Positions 8,837-18,228 are shown, counted from the stretch's first letter. The stretch: 64,000 nucleotides of DNA from Chelatococcus composti (GCF_014201415.1 NZ_JACHEH010000008.1:43655-107654); one strand, 5' to 3'. The notes: generated from the letters alone by a model not told the origin. Made by a program: numbers and translations.

Positions 8837-9858
8837 CAGGCTTCTCCCCTGGCAAGTCGGCGCGCCGCCTCGAGGATATTCTCCTCCTGCGGCACGGCGG
8901 CCTTCTCCAGCACCGGGTTGTAGGGCAGGGGCACCTCTGCGCCGCCGAGGCGGATGATGGGCGCGTCGAGAAAGTCGAAGACATCGCTCTCGGCGATCAT
9001 GGCCGAGATCTCGGCGCCGATGCCCATGGTCTTCACGCCCTCGTACACCACCAAGAGGCGGTGCGTCTTGCGCACGCTGGCGGCGATCGTGTCGAAATCA
9101 ATGGGGCGCAGGCTGCGCAGGTCGATGACCTCGGCGTCGATGCCCTCCTGCGCCAGCTTCTCGGCGGCCGCCACGGCGCGCACAGCCATGATCGACGAGC
9201 CGACGATGGTAAGGTCACGGCCCTCGCGACGCACGGCCGCCTTGCCGATCGGCACGCGATAGTCGCCCTCGGGCACATGGCCCTTCGTCTTGTAGAGCAG
9301 CTTGTGCTCGAAGATGAGGACGGGATTGGGGTCGTCGATGGCCGCCAGCAGCATGCCCTTGGCGTCGTGCGGGGTCGACGGCTGGATGACCTTGAGCCCC
9401 GGCACGTGGGCGAACCAGGCCTCAAGGCTCTGGCTGTGCTGGGCCGCTGCGCCGGTGCCGGAGCCGCCGGGCAGGCGCACAACCATCGGCACCTTGGCCT
9501 TGCCGCCGAACATGAAGCGGATCTTGGCCGCCTGGTTGACGATCTGCTCCATGGCGAGCGTGACGAAATCCGAGAACTGGATCTCCAGCACCGGCCTCAT
9601 GCCGGTGATCGCCGCGCCGACGGCCGCCCCCGCGATGCCGAGCTCACTGATGGGCGTGTCGATAACGCGGTCGGGGCCGAAGCGGTGCACGAGATCGCCG
9701 GAGACGCCGAAGGCGCCGCCGTAGACGCCGACATCCTCGCCGAAGAGGAAGACGCGCTCGTCCGCCTCCATGGCGATGGCCAGCGCCTCGCGGATGGCCT
9801 CGGCATAGGTGAGTTCGCGCACCGCGCTCTCCACGGCGGCCTCAGTCAGCGTAGACAT
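8836..9858 (-). CDS. 2-oxo acid dehydrogenase complex E1 beta subunit
   Basis: This 340-residue transketolase-like subunit pairs with E1-alpha to form the thiamine-diphosphate enzyme. Recognisable blocks are [18 protein letters not shown] near residue 37, [18 protein letters not shown] near 65, and the C-terminal domain beginning [21 protein letters not shown] near 205. Its start overlaps the alpha-subunit stop by 17 bases and its stop overlaps the E2 start, so the three genes form one tight operon. Pyruvate, branched 2-oxo acid and acetoin enzymes are not separable by eye. Confidence 0.93.
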   Translation of the reverse strand: MSTLTEAAVESAVRELTYAEAIREALAIAMEADERVFLFGEDVGVYGGAFGVSGDLVHRFGPDRVIDTPISELGIAGAAVGAAITGMRPVLEIQFSDFVTLAMEQIVNQAAKIRFMFGGKAKVPMVVRLPGGSGTGAAAQHSQSLEAWFAHVPGLKVIQPSTPHDAKGMLLAAIDDPNPVLIFEHKLLYKTKGHVPEGDYRVPIGKAAVRREGRDLTIVGSSIMAVRAVAAAEKLAQEGIDAEVIDLRSLRPIDFDTIAASVRKTHRLLVVYEGVKTMGIGAEISAMIAESDVFDFLDAPIIRLGGAEVPLPYNPVLEKAAVPQEENILEAARRLARGEA

Positions 9859-10858
9859 CGCGGGTCAGGTCCTTCGGGTCCGGATCAGGGCTCGCCTTGG
9901 CGAATTCGAGGGCGGCGTCGATCTCCGCCTGCGCCGCCTCCTCGATGGTCATCAGCTCCTCGGGCGTGAAGCGCCCGTGTGCCACCAGCTCGGCCTCGAG
10001 GCGGCGGATGGGGCAGCGGTTGCGCCACTCCTCGATCTCCTCCTTGGTGCGGTAGAGGTTGCGGTCGCTCTTGGAGTGGCCGCGCAGGCGGTAGGTCTTG
10101 CACTCGATGAGCGTCGGCCCGCCGCCCGAGCGCGCCCGCTCGGCCGCCTCGCGGGCCACGGCCGCCACGGCCGGCAGGTCGTTGCCGTCCACGATGATGC
10201 CGGGCATGGCATAGGCCACGGCACGATCGGCGACATTCGGCACCGCCATGGCGCGGCTGACGTCCATCGACATGCCGTACTTGTTGTTCTCGCAGACGAA
10301 GAGGATCGGCAGCTTCCAGATCGAGGCCATGTTGAGCGCCTCGTGGAAGGCGCCTTCGTTGGACGCCCCGTCGCCGAAGAAGACGACGGCCACCCGGTCG
10401 AGCTTCTGCGCCTTGATGCTCATGCCGACGCCGACGGCGATCGGCAGGCCGCCGCCGACGATGCCGTTGGCCCCGAGGTTGCCGCCCTCGACGTCGGCGA
10501 TGTGCATGGAGCCGCCGCGGCCCTTGCAGTAGCCGTTCTCCTTGCCGAAGAACTCGGCGAACATGCGCGCCGGGTCCGCCCCCTTGGCGATGCAGTGGCC
10601 GTGACCGCGGTGGGTGGAGAGGATGTAGTCCTCCGCCTTGAGCGGCAGCGTCGAGCCGACGGCGCTCGCCTCCTGACCGATGGACAGGTGCATGGTGCCG
10701 TGGATGAGGCCGCGCATGTAGCTCGCCTCGGCCGCCTCCTCGAACTTGCGGATGAGGTGCATCTTGCGCAGCACGCCCCGCATCGTCTCGTCGTCGATGG
10801 CCGCCAGCTCCGGCCGCTGGTTGGGTCGCTGTGCAGTGGTGTCGGTGTCAGCTTTCAT
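9842..10858 (-). CDS. 2-oxo acid dehydrogenase complex E1 alpha subunit
   Basis: The 338-residue subunit binds thiamine diphosphate. The signature [17 protein letters not shown] followed by PILFVCENN is intact, as are the substrate-side blocks [12 protein letters not shown] and [15 protein letters not shown]. The C-terminal helix region ([14 protein letters not shown]) is the usual phosphorylation-loop neighbourhood of the family. It is the first subunit gene of the complex, 87 bases after the COG4091 oxidoreductase on the same strand. The [12 protein letters not shown] form is seen in both pyruvate- and acetoin-type enzymes. Given the PTS and oxidoreductase context, a product of polyol breakdown is a possible substrate. 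Confidence 0.93.
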   Translation of the reverse strand: MKADTDTTAQRPNQRPELAAIDDETMRGVLRKMHLIRKFEEAAEASYMRGLIHGTMHLSIGQEASAVGSTLPLKAEDYILSTHRGHGHCIAKGADPARMFAEFFGKENGYCKGRGGSMHIADVEGGNLGANGIVGGGLPIAVGVGMSIKAQKLDRVAVVFFGDGASNEGAFHEALNMASIWKLPILFVCENNKYGMSMDVSRAMAVPNVADRAVAYAMPGIIVDGNDLPAVAAVAREAAERARSGGGPTLIECKTYRLRGHSKSDRNLYRTKEEIEEWRNRCPIRRLEAELVAHGRFTPEELMTIEEAAQAEIDAALEFAKASPDPDPKDLTRDVYAD

Positions 10859-10945
10859 CGCGTTTCCAACTCGCAGCTCATGTCGGCGTCCCGTACCGAT
10901 GACCCTTTCGCCGCAATGTGGGCGCGGGGGCGCCCGGCGGCACTC

Positions 10946-12289
10946 TCACTTGCCCTCGAGCCGGGCGATGTAAGCGTCGTGCTCCTTGCGCACCTTCGCA
11001 ATCATCAGGCTCTCGTCGGGGGCGCAGTTCTCGTAGGTGAGGTACTCGCCCTTGCGGATGGGCCGGGTAACCTTCGCCCCCTGGGCGAGGCCGATCGGCA
11101 GCGCCTTGAGCGCGACCGCGTCGGGCCGGGACAGAGCGATGCCGCGGTAGCAGTATTCACCGATGGCATCGAGCGTCTCACCCACGGCGAGGTCGCGCTT
11201 GGCGACGGCGCCGACTTCCGCGCTCGGCACCGGCAGCGGCCGCATCAGGCTGCGGCCGTAGATGACGGCATTCGCCGCCGAGAGCGGCACCTCGATGCTG
11301 GTTAGGTGATAGGGCCGGTAGAAGGTGTAGTAGGGGCCCTCGCCGAGGTGCAGGTCCTGCATGCGCTCGCGGATGCGGGGGTGGCGCATCTCAGCGACGA
11401 CGAAGACGCCCGGTGCAACGCCGCGCGCCACCGAGAAGTCGACGACGCCACGGCGCGACAGCAGGCCGCCGTCCTCCTTCGGGCACAGCACCTTGTGCAG
11501 CTCCTCGCGCGGCGCGGCCGGCCCGTGCATGCCGGGCACGTCCGGCACGAGCCCGGCGGCGTTGGCGATGGCGACCATCTCCACCATCGTCTTCGAGCCG
11601 TCGACGAACTCCACCAGCATGCGCGGGTTCATGTTGCGCCGGCGCGCCTCTTCCTCGTAGGCGTCGGGCGTGGCGTCGACCTTCAGGGGGTTGTTCTTGC
11701 CCTTGCCGGCGGCGACGACGGGATAGCCGAGGCTGCGCACAAAGTTGATGAGCTCCATCGTGCAGCAGGGCTCGTCGCCGGCGGCCAGTGTGTAGACGAC
11801 GCCCTTCTCGTCGGCCTTCGACGCCAGGTAGCTGCCGATGGTGATGTCCGCCTCGACATTCATCATCACGATGTGCTTGCCGGCGGCGATGGTGGCGAGC
11901 GCAACCATGGCCCCGACATTAGGGTTGCCCGTGGCGTCGATGACAACGTCAACGCCCTCGGCCGCGCAGACGGCCTCGTAGGAGGGGGCAACCGCGAGCC
12001 GGCCCTCGCTGATGGTCGCCGCAACCTCGCCAGGGCTTGTCGCCGTCTTCGGCTGCCGCACGCTGCCGCCGGCGATGGCGCAGGCTTCGCTCACCCGCTC
12101 CACGATGGCATCGGCCGCGGCGACGATCTCGATGCCGGGCATCTGGGTGGTTTGTACGACGATGTCGGTGCCCATCTGGCCGACGCCGATGAGGCCGACG
12201 CGGACCGGACGGCCCTCGCGCTCGCGGCGCAGGAGGGCCTCGATGAGGGAATCGTCACTGGCGCGCCCTGCGGGCGTCCTGTTGTCCAT
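10946..12289 (-). CDS. COG4091-type NAD(P)-dependent oxidoreductase with C-terminal SAF domain
   Basis: The 447-residue protein belongs to the group annotated as 'predicted homoserine dehydrogenase with C-terminal SAF domain'. A Rossmann motif (VGLIGVGQMGTDIV) lies near residue 32, DVVIDATGNPNVGA near 120, a catalytic-like middle domain follows, and the end (AVAKRDLAVGETLD) is an SAF fold. The ATG at 12289 is preferred over upstream in-frame starts because GGGAG precedes it by six bases. It is divergent from a SorC-family regulator and heads the E1/E2 operon. The reaction is not established for this family as far as I know. Context suggests oxidation of a polyol phosphate or acid sugar. A paralogue lies at 59,110. 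Confidence 0.85.
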   Translation of the reverse strand: MDNRTPAGRASDDSLIEALLRREREGRPVRVGLIGVGQMGTDIVVQTTQMPGIEIVAAADAIVERVSEACAIAGGSVRQPKTATSPGEVAATISEGRLAVAPSYEAVCAAEGVDVVIDATGNPNVGAMVALATIAAGKHIVMMNVEADITIGSYLASKADEKGVVYTLAAGDEPCCTMELINFVRSLGYPVVAAGKGKNNPLKVDATPDAYEEEARRRNMNPRMLVEFVDGSKTMVEMVAIANAAGLVPDVPGMHGPAAPREELHKVLCPKEDGGLLSRRGVVDFSVARGVAPGVFVVAEMRHPRIRERMQDLHLGEGPYYTFYRPYHLTSIEVPLSAANAVIYGRSLMRPLPVPSAEVGAVAKRDLAVGETLDAIGEYCYRGIALSRPDAVALKALPIGLAQGAKVTRPIRKGEYLTYENCAPDESLMIAKVRKEHDAYIARLEGK

Positions 12290-12340
12290 GGGCTGCTCCC
12301 CTCTGCGTGGCGGCTTGCAAGGTGCCGCCGTTCGCACATT

Positions 12341-12358
12341 TGTACGTTGCAACGAACA
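12341..12358. promoter_or_regulatory. Candidate operator of the SorC-family regulator
   Basis: The perfect palindrome CGTTGCAACG (12345-12354) extends outward as TGTA/AACA. It sits in the 184-base divergent region between the COG4091 gene and the sorC-like gene. The string CATTTGT followed by ACGAACA, which overlaps it, recurs at 13,608-13,628 before gutM. Shared sites at both promoters fit control by the regulator encoded at 12,474. This is inference from symmetry and repetition only. Confidence 0.45.
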
Positions 12359-12473
12359 TAAATTCATGAACGATTGGACGTCAAGGCGCATCGGACGGGG
12401 CGCCGCGCGCTTGCCTCCGGCCACGCTTTCCGTACTGTCGCGGCCGATTGGATGATTGGGAAAATCGTTGCCG

Positions 12474-13436
12474 ATGCGTGCCGAGAAGCTTGCCCGCCAC
12501 GAGATCCAGCCCTCGTCCGACCTGAAGGTCAGGGCGGCGTGGCTCTACTACGTAGAGGGCCTCACGCAGGAACAGATTGCCCAGACGATGAACATCGGTC
12601 GGATCAAGGTCGTGCGGCTGCTGGCGGCTGCGCGCGAGGAGGGTCTGGTCCGCATCCGCATCGAAGCCAAGGGCGCGGAGCAGATCGCGCTGGAGCGCCG
12701 CCTCGTGCGCGAGCTCGGCCTCGGGGAGGCGATCGTGGTGCCGGCGGCTGCCGACGAGGCGGACACCGCGATGCTCGTCGGCCAGGCGGCTGGCAGCTAC
12801 CTTAACGACCAGGTGCGCGATGGCATGTCCATCGGCATTGGCTGGGGCGCCACGCTGCACATGAGCCTCAAGGCGCTCGGCAACGGACGCTACGAGAACC
12901 TCTCCGTCATCTCCCTGATGGGCGGGCTCACGCACTCGCGCACCATCAACCCCTCGGCCGTGGCGCGCCGGGTCGCCGACGCCTTCGGCGCCGAGTGCTA
13001 CCAGCTCACGGCGCCGATCTTCGTGGCCAACGAGACGGTGCGGAACCTGCTCTGGGAGGAGCCGGGCCTCAAGGAGCTGCTGGACAGGGCGCGCCGCGTC
13101 GACATCGCCCTCGTCAGCGTCGGCAACGTCAGCGAGGAGGCGACGCTCTTCCGCCAGGGGCTGCTTCCGCGCTCGCAGCTCGAGAGTCTGCGCGAGGCCG
13201 GCGCGGTCGGCGACGTGCTGTGCCATTTCCTCGATGCCGAGGGCAATGTTGTCGACCATCCCTTCAACCGCCGCATCATGGCGATCGACCTCGAGGACAT
13301 CCGGCGCATTCCCAAGGTCGTCGTGGCCGCCGGAGGCTACAGCAAGGTACGCGCCATCCGCGCCGCGCTGAAGGCGACCGCCGCGAGCGTTCTCGTCACT
13401 GACGAGCCGGCGGCGCTCGGCCTGCTCGAGGGCTGA
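12474..13436 (+). CDS. SorC/DeoR-family sugar-binding transcriptional regulator 1
   Basis: This is a 320-residue SorC-family regulator. The N-terminal helix-turn-helix is VRAAWLYYVEGLTQEQIAQTMNIGRIKVVRLLAAAREEG (about 15-55), and the remainder is a sugar-phosphate-binding domain with SIGIGWGATLH near residue 115 and the GNVSEEATLFRQGLL segment near 215. A TTG six codons upstream is possible, but the ATG at 12474 (MRAEKLARHE) is a more usual start. It is divergent from the COG4091 gene and runs into the glucitol-type PTS operon, which it probably controls in response to a phosphorylated polyol. Confidence 0.9.
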   Translation: MRAEKLARHEIQPSSDLKVRAAWLYYVEGLTQEQIAQTMNIGRIKVVRLLAAAREEGLVRIRIEAKGAEQIALERRLVRELGLGEAIVVPAAADEADTAMLVGQAAGSYLNDQVRDGMSIGIGWGATLHMSLKALGNGRYENLSVISLMGGLTHSRTINPSAVARRVADAFGAECYQLTAPIFVANETVRNLLWEEPGLKELLDRARRVDIALVSVGNVSEEATLFRQGLLPRSQLESLREAGAVGDVLCHFLDAEGNVVDHPFNRRIMAIDLEDIRRIPKVVVAAGGYSKVRAIRAALKATAASVLVTDEPAALGLLEG

Positions 13437-13594
13437 CGGACAGGCGTTCGAGTGCCGCGACGCACCGGCCGGGCGTCATCGCCACCGCTCCGCGATCCCG
13501 CGAATACCGCAAACCGCACCGCTTGCGGGCGACCGGTCGCCCGCGTGAAAGCGGCCGTGTTGTCGCGGTGTCAAACACATTGACGGCAACGGAA

Positions 13595-13614
13595 ACAAAT
13601 GTACATTCATTTGT
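13595..13614. promoter_or_regulatory. Inverted repeat upstream of gutM (candidate SorC operator)
   Basis: Arms ACAAATG and CATTTGT are perfectly complementary with a six-base spacer, 41 bases before the gutM start. The right arm begins a CATTTGT...ACGAACA string also found in the divergent promoter at 12,337-12,358. The 218-base gap between the regulator and gutM therefore appears to hold a separate regulated promoter. Confidence 0.45.
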
Positions 13615-13654
13615 GCAAGACACGAACAAACGTGCGGCATCAGGGGAGGACGGC

Positions 13655-14092
13655 ATGAACTTCTGGCAAAGTGCGCTGCTCGTCCTGGGCGTCCTGTGGG
13701 CGCTCCAGAGCGTCGGCACCTATCTGCAGATGCGCCACTACCGCCGCGTGCTCGGCGACATCACCACGCGCTGGGCCGACGGCTATGTCGGCGTCGGCGT
13801 TGCCAAGGCGAACTTCGGCCGCGGTGTCATCGCCATCCTTGTCGTCGGTGCGGACGAGCGGGTGCGCGAGGCCCTCGTCATGGAAGGGCGCAGCGTCTTC
13901 GCCAAGTTCGTGTCCCTGCCCGAGCTGGCCGGCGTGCCGGCCGCCGAGCTGCGTGCGGGCGCGCGCGCCAGCTCAGCCAACCGGACCGCGGCCTTCCGCC
14001 AGGCGCTGGAGCAGATCGACCGGCTGCGTGCCGGCGATGAGGAGGCGCCCGCGTCCGCCCGCATGGCGGGGCCGACCCCGGCCGTTGCCTGA
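13655..14092 (+). CDS. gutM: Glucitol operon activator-like protein GutM
   Basis: The 145-residue product matches the GutM family: one N-terminal membrane segment (FWQSALLVLGVLWALQSVG), then QMRHYRRVLGDITTRWADGYVGVGVAKANFGRGVIAILVV and a C-terminal tail. In enteric bacteria GutM/SrlM activates the glucitol operon. The frame is open further upstream, but the ATG at 13655 has GGGGAGG just before it and starts at the conserved membrane segment. It is the first gene of the PTS operon, 75 bases before srlA. Confidence 0.85.
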   Translation: MNFWQSALLVLGVLWALQSVGTYLQMRHYRRVLGDITTRWADGYVGVGVAKANFGRGVIAILVVGADERVREALVMEGRSVFAKFVSLPELAGVPAAELRAGARASSANRTAAFRQALEQIDRLRAGDEEAPASARMAGPTPAVA

Positions 14093-14167
14093 CGTGCCGG
14101 GAAACCCTCGGCGGTGACGCTGCGAGGGAACGATGAAGCAAGGCAAAATGTCTGGGGAGGGTGAACG

Positions 14168-14716
14168 ATGTTGGAATGGCTGGCTGGAGGCGCCGAGGCT
14201 TTCATCGGCGTGTTTAACGAGGGCGGCAAGGTTTTCGTCGCCTTCGTCACGGGTATCCTGCCGACGCTGATCGTGCTCCTGACGGCGGTCTACGCCATCA
14301 TCGAGCTGGTGGGCGAGCAGCGCGTGCACAAGGTGGCGCGCTATGCGGCGGGCAACGCTTTCACGCGCTACACCGTCCTGCCGGTACTGGCCGTCTTCTT
14401 CCTCACCAACCCGATGGCATACACCTTCGGCGTCTTCCTTGAGGAAAAGCACAAGCCGGCCTTCTACGACTCGGCGGTGTCCTTCGTGCACCCCATCACC
14501 GGCCTCTTCCCGCATGCCAATCCGGGCGAGCTCTTCGTCTGGCTCGGGGTGGCGGCCGGCATCACCAAGCTCGTCGAGAACGGCACTGCCCCCTTCTCGC
14601 TCGCCAAGCTCGCGCTCTTCTACTTCGTGGTCGGCCTCGTGGTGATCCTGCTCAAGGGCATCGTCACCGAGTGGATCACGAAGCTTATCGCGCGCCGTGA
14701 AGGCGTGACGCTCTGA
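14168..14716 (+). CDS. srlA: PTS glucitol/sorbitol transporter subunit IIC
   Basis: The 182-residue membrane subunit (EIIC-Gut, SrlA) forms part of the sugar-alcohol channel. It has about four to five hydrophobic stretches, with the conserved TNPMAYTFGVFLEEKHKPAFYDSAVSFVHPITGLFPHANPGELFVWLG region in the middle. Length agrees with E. coli SrlA (187). It lies between gutM and srlE with 37 bases to the next start. Glucitol-type PTS permeases are uncommon in alphaproteobacteria, where the PTS is mostly regulatory. Confidence 0.92.
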   Translation: MLEWLAGGAEAFIGVFNEGGKVFVAFVTGILPTLIVLLTAVYAIIELVGEQRVHKVARYAAGNAFTRYTVLPVLAVFFLTNPMAYTFGVFLEEKHKPAFYDSAVSFVHPITGLFPHANPGELFVWLGVAAGITKLVENGTAPFSLAKLALFYFVVGLVVILLKGIVTEWITKLIARREGVTL

Positions 14717-14753
14717 GCCGCCGTGCTCGGAACGCGAAGGAAGGAGCACGGAC

Positions 14754-15758
14754 ATGGCGAACAGGCAGTTCAAGGCCGTCAGGATCGAGCGTGGCGCGCG
14801 CGGCTGGGGTGGCCCCCTCGTCATCCAGCCGACGGAGGAGCGTGACAAGGTGGTCGCCGTCACCGGTGGCGGCATCCCGGAGGTGGCCCGGCGCATCGCG
14901 GAGTTGACCGGCGCGACAGCGGTCGACGGCTTCACCTCGCCGCCGCTCGAGAGCGAGATCGCCGTCGTTGTGGTCGATTGCGGCGGCACCGCGCGCTGCG
15001 GCGTCTATCCGCGCAAGCGCATCCCCACGGTCAATCTCACACCCGTCGGGCAGTCGGGCCCGCTCGCCCAGTTCATTACGGAGGATATCTACGTCTCCGG
15101 CGTGACGGTGGACACGATCCACCCCGCCGACGGCCGCGAGGCGCCGGCAGCTGCCGGCGCGCAGCCGGCCGGTGCCAACCCCTTTGCCGCGCCGGCCGGG
15201 GCCGCCATGCCGGCGGAGGATGCCGGGGGCGTCGTCGGCTTCATCACCGGCATCGGCCGCTCCATGGGCCACGTGGTCGGCGTGCTGTTCAACAGCGGGC
15301 GGCGCTCGATCGACCAGGTCATCCGCAACGTCCTGCCGTTCATGGCCTTCGTGACGATGCTCATCGGCGTCATCAACGCCACGGGCATCGGCAACTGGCT
15401 GGCGCACCTGCTCGAACCGCTGGCGGGCAACATCTTTGGGCTACTGGTGCTCTCAGCCATCTGCGGCCTGCCGTTCCTGTCGCCGGTGCTCGGGCCAGGC
15501 GCAGTCATCGCCCAGGTCATCGGCGCGGCCATCATCGGCCCGGCCATCGGCAACGGCACCATTCCGCCCGCCATGGCCCTGCCGGCCCTGTTTGCCTACA
15601 ACACGCAGGTCGGCTGCGACTTCGTGCCCGTGGGCCTCGCGCTCGGCGAGGCGAAGCCCGAAACCATCAAGATCGGCGTGCCGGCGGTGCTGCTCAGCCG
15701 CCAGATCATGGGGCCTGTGTCCGTGGTCATCGCCTGGCTCGCCAGCTTCGCGCTCTGA
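14754..15758 (+). CDS. srlE: PTS glucitol/sorbitol transporter subunit IIBC
   Basis: The 334-residue protein joins a cytoplasmic IIB domain (about 1-125) to a membrane IIC part (about 165-334). The IIB phosphorylation site should be a cysteine in VVDCGGTARCGVYPRKRIPTVN (C76 or C82). The Ala/Pro-rich linker (about 125-160) separates the domains. The membrane half contains CGLPFLSPVLGPGAVIAQVIGAAIIGPAIGNG, typical of SrlE. It is translated between srlA and srlB. The sugar specificity (sorbitol or another polyol) cannot be read from sequence. Confidence 0.92.
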   Translation: MANRQFKAVRIERGARGWGGPLVIQPTEERDKVVAVTGGGIPEVARRIAELTGATAVDGFTSPPLESEIAVVVVDCGGTARCGVYPRKRIPTVNLTPVGQSGPLAQFITEDIYVSGVTVDTIHPADGREAPAAAGAQPAGANPFAAPAGAAMPAEDAGGVVGFITGIGRSMGHVVGVLFNSGRRSIDQVIRNVLPFMAFVTMLIGVINATGIGNWLAHLLEPLAGNIFGLLVLSAICGLPFLSPVLGPGAVIAQVIGAAIIGPAIGNGTIPPAMALPALFAYNTQVGCDFVPVGLALGEAKPETIKIGVPAVLLSRQIMGPVSVVIAWLASFAL

Positions 15759-15773
15759 GGGAGGAAGACCGCC

Positions 15774-16157
15774 ATGACGCTGCTCTATCGCACGGTCATC
15801 ACGACGATCGGGCCCGACGTGGCGGATCTTGCCGAAGGCGGCGTCGTCATCCTCTTTGCGGAGGGGGCGCCGCCGGAACTTGCGGAAGTCGCCGTGTTGC
15901 ACCGGGCGGAAGGCGAGGTTGGCGCCGCCCCCCGCCCGGGCGACGTGCTGCGCATTGGCGGGCGGGAGTTTTCCATCACCGCCATCGGCGAGACGGCGTG
16001 GAAGAAGGTGGCCGATATGGGCCACGTCGTCTTCAACTTCTCCGGCGTCGTGAGCCCTGACCGGCCGGGCGAGATCTGCCTTGAGGCGACAGAGGGGGCG
16101 GACGTGCTGCCGCTGCTCGTGCCGGGAGCCGCCATCGAGATCCTGGCGAGGGCCTGA
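15774..16157 (+). CDS. srlB: PTS glucitol/sorbitol transporter subunit IIA
   Basis: The 127-residue cytoplasmic EIIA-Gut accepts phosphate from HPr and passes it to SrlE. The likely phospho-histidine is H43 in AVLHRAEGE. The block ITAIGETAWKKVADMGHVVFNFSG is characteristic of the family. GGGAGG lies ahead of the ATG, and the gene ends 3 bases before the HPr-EI fusion, indicating one transcription unit. Confidence 0.92.
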   Translation: MTLLYRTVITTIGPDVADLAEGGVVILFAEGAPPELAEVAVLHRAEGEVGAAPRPGDVLRIGGREFSITAIGETAWKKVADMGHVVFNFSGVVSPDRPGEICLEATEGADVLPLLVPGAAIEILARA

Positions 16158-16160
16158 GCA

Positions 16161-18149
16161 ATGGCAGGGCAGGCGGGTATGGAGCAGGTGATGGAAGCCG
16201 AGCGGACGGCGATTGTGCAGCTGGAGGAGGGACTGCATGCGCGCCCGGCGGCGCGTGTCGTCCAGTTCGCCAAGGGATTCGTCTCGGACATCGAAATCGT
16301 CAAGGGCGGGCGCTCGGCCAATGCCAAGAGCACGGTCAAGCTCATGCTGCTGGCCGTGAAGGAGGGCGACGAGATTGTCATCCGGGCCCGTGGCGAGGAC
16401 GCCGAGGCAGCCGTCGAAGGGCTCGCCGCCATCGTCACCGGCGAGGCGGATGCGCCGGCCACCCCCGCAGCGCGCGAGGAGGCGGCTGGTGCCGCTCCCA
16501 CCGCGCTCCCGGCGCAGGAGCCGGCTGCGCCGGGCGAGCTCGTCGGCGTCGCTGCCAGCGAGGGCGTGGCCGTCGGCCCGGCCTTCGTCTACCTGCCGCA
16601 CGAGCCACAGCCCCGGCGCACGCACATCGCCGCTGGAGAGGTCGAGGCCGAGACGCTGCGCTTTCGCCGTGCCGTCGAGGCCGTCTGCGCCATGCTTGAA
16701 CGCCGCAGCGACGATGACGATGCGGCGGCCGCAACTGCCGCCGACATCATGGCGGCGCTGAGGGACGTGGCGCAGGATCCCGAGTTCCTCGAGGCCGTCG
16801 AGGCGCGCATCGCGGCGCAGGAGGACCCTGTCGCCGCCGTGCTCGCCGTCGGCAGGGAGCTTGCCGAGCGTTTCACCCATATCGACGACGCCTATTTCCG
16901 TGCCCGCGCCGAAGACGTGCGCGGCGTCGCCCGCCAGGTGGCGAACGTGCTGCTCGGACGCGATGGGAGCGATCTTGCGGCGCTTGCCGAGCCCGCGATC
17001 CTCGTAGCAGGGCATCTGAGCGCGCTCGATCTTGCCCGCCTGCCGTTGCGCCTGCTCAGGGGCCTTGTCACCAGCGAGGGCGGGCCGACCTCGCACATCG
17101 CCATCCTCGCACGCTCCTTCGGCTTTCCGGCCGTCGTCGGCGTCAAGGCCGAGGAGGCAGTGCTGCGGGCGGCGAGGACGGTTGCCGTCGACGGCGGGCG
17201 GGGCGTTGCCGTCGTCAATCCCGATCCCGCCGTCGCGGCGGCCTATGCGGCGCGGCTGGAGAAGGCGGAAGAGGAGCGGCGTGCGCTCGCGGCCTTCACC
17301 CATGTGGTGCCGAAAACGCGCGATGGTCGCGTCATCGAGGTGGCGGCCAATCTCGGCTCGGAGGCGGAGATCGACGGCGCCCTCGGTTTCGGCGCCATGG
17401 GCGTCGGGCTCTTCCGCACCGAGTTCCTCTTCATGCACGGCAGGACGCTGCCGAGCGAGGACGAGCAGTTCCGCATCTATGCGCGGGTGGTGAAGGCGTT
17501 CCGCCCGCACGCGGTCGTCTTCCGCACGCTCGACATCGGCGGCGACAAGGCCCTGCCCGGCATCGCGCCCGAGCGGGAGGAAAACCCCTTCCTCGGCTGG
17601 CGCGGCATCCGCATGTGCCTGGACCGGCCGCACCTGCTGAAGCCGCAGCTGCGGGCCATCCTGCGCGCCGCCGCCCTGGGCACGGCGCGCGTGATGTTCC
17701 CGATGGTCACAGACATCGCGGAGGTGAGGGCAGCCAGGGCGATCGTCGACGCCTGCCGGCAGGAGCTTGCGGAGGAAGGGCAGGAAACCGGGCCGCTCGA
17801 GGTCGGCATCATGGTGGAGACCCCGGCAGCGGCCCTGTGTGCCGCCACCCTCGCCCGCGAAGTGGACTTCTTTTCCATCGGCACAAACGACCTGACGCAG
17901 TACACGATGGCCGCGGACCGCACCAACGCCCGTCTCGCGCATCTCAACCGGGCCGACCATCCCGCCGTGCTCGCCATGATCGAGATGACCTGCCGGGCCG
18001 CGCGGGAGGCCGGCATCAGGGTCGGCGTGTGTGGCGAGGCCGCCGGCGAGCCGGCCATGATCCCGCGGCTCCTCGGCTGGGGCGTGAGCGAACTCTCCAT
18101 GAGCCCGTCGCTCATTCCGCGGGCGAAGAAAATCGTCAGCGAGTGTTGA
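16161..18149 (+). CDS. HPr-Enzyme I fusion phosphotransferase (dedicated PTS energy-coupling protein)
   Basis: The 662-residue protein carries both general PTS proteins. HPr occupies about residues 8-97, with phospho-His H26 in GLHARPA and a serine (S57, NAKSTVK) at the position regulated by HPr kinase. After an Ala/Pro-rich linker, Enzyme I runs from about 125 to the end: phospho-His H312 in GGPTSHIAILARS, the PEP-binding GVGLFRTEFLFM block and catalytic C624 in VGVCGEAAG. No GAF or IIA domain is fused, so it is not PtsP-Ntr. As the last gene of the glucitol-type operon it presumably phosphorylates SrlB, and probably also the facing galactitol-type IIA. Confidence 0.93.
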   Translation: MAGQAGMEQVMEAERTAIVQLEEGLHARPAARVVQFAKGFVSDIEIVKGGRSANAKSTVKLMLLAVKEGDEIVIRARGEDAEAAVEGLAAIVTGEADAPATPAAREEAAGAAPTALPAQEPAAPGELVGVAASEGVAVGPAFVYLPHEPQPRRTHIAAGEVEAETLRFRRAVEAVCAMLERRSDDDDAAAATAADIMAALRDVAQDPEFLEAVEARIAAQEDPVAAVLAVGRELAERFTHIDDAYFRARAEDVRGVARQVANVLLGRDGSDLAALAEPAILVAGHLSALDLARLPLRLLRGLVTSEGGPTSHIAILARSFGFPAVVGVKAEEAVLRAARTVAVDGGRGVAVVNPDPAVAAAYAARLEKAEEERRALAAFTHVVPKTRDGRVIEVAANLGSEAEIDGALGFGAMGVGLFRTEFLFMHGRTLPSEDEQFRIYARVVKAFRPHAVVFRTLDIGGDKALPGIAPEREENPFLGWRGIRMCLDRPHLLKPQLRAILRAAALGTARVMFPMVTDIAEVRAARAIVDACRQELAEEGQETGPLEVGIMVETPAAALCAATLAREVDFFSIGTNDLTQYTMAADRTNARLAHLNRADHPAVLAMIEMTCRAAREAGIRVGVCGEAAGEPAMIPRLLGWGVSELSMSPSLIPRAKKIVSEC

Positions 18150-18196
18150 AGGCAGGCGCAACCGTCTGCCGCAAGGTTTCTTCCCCTGACTGGACC

Positions 18197-18228
18197 CCCG
18201 CCGGAGCCTTTCCGGCGGGTTCTTTTTT
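18197..18228 (+). terminator. Rho-independent terminator of the glucitol-type PTS operon
   Basis: A nine-base-pair GC stem (CCCGCCGGA / TCCGGCGGG) with a five-base loop is followed by TTCTTTTTT. It lies 48 bases after the HPr-EI stop and just before the end of the converging gatB gene. Confidence 0.9.

Noticed and set aside
15453..18161. A 902-codon minus-strand frame
   Set aside because: Lies opposite srlE, srlB and the HPr-EI gene, whose catalytic residues are all intact on the plus strand.
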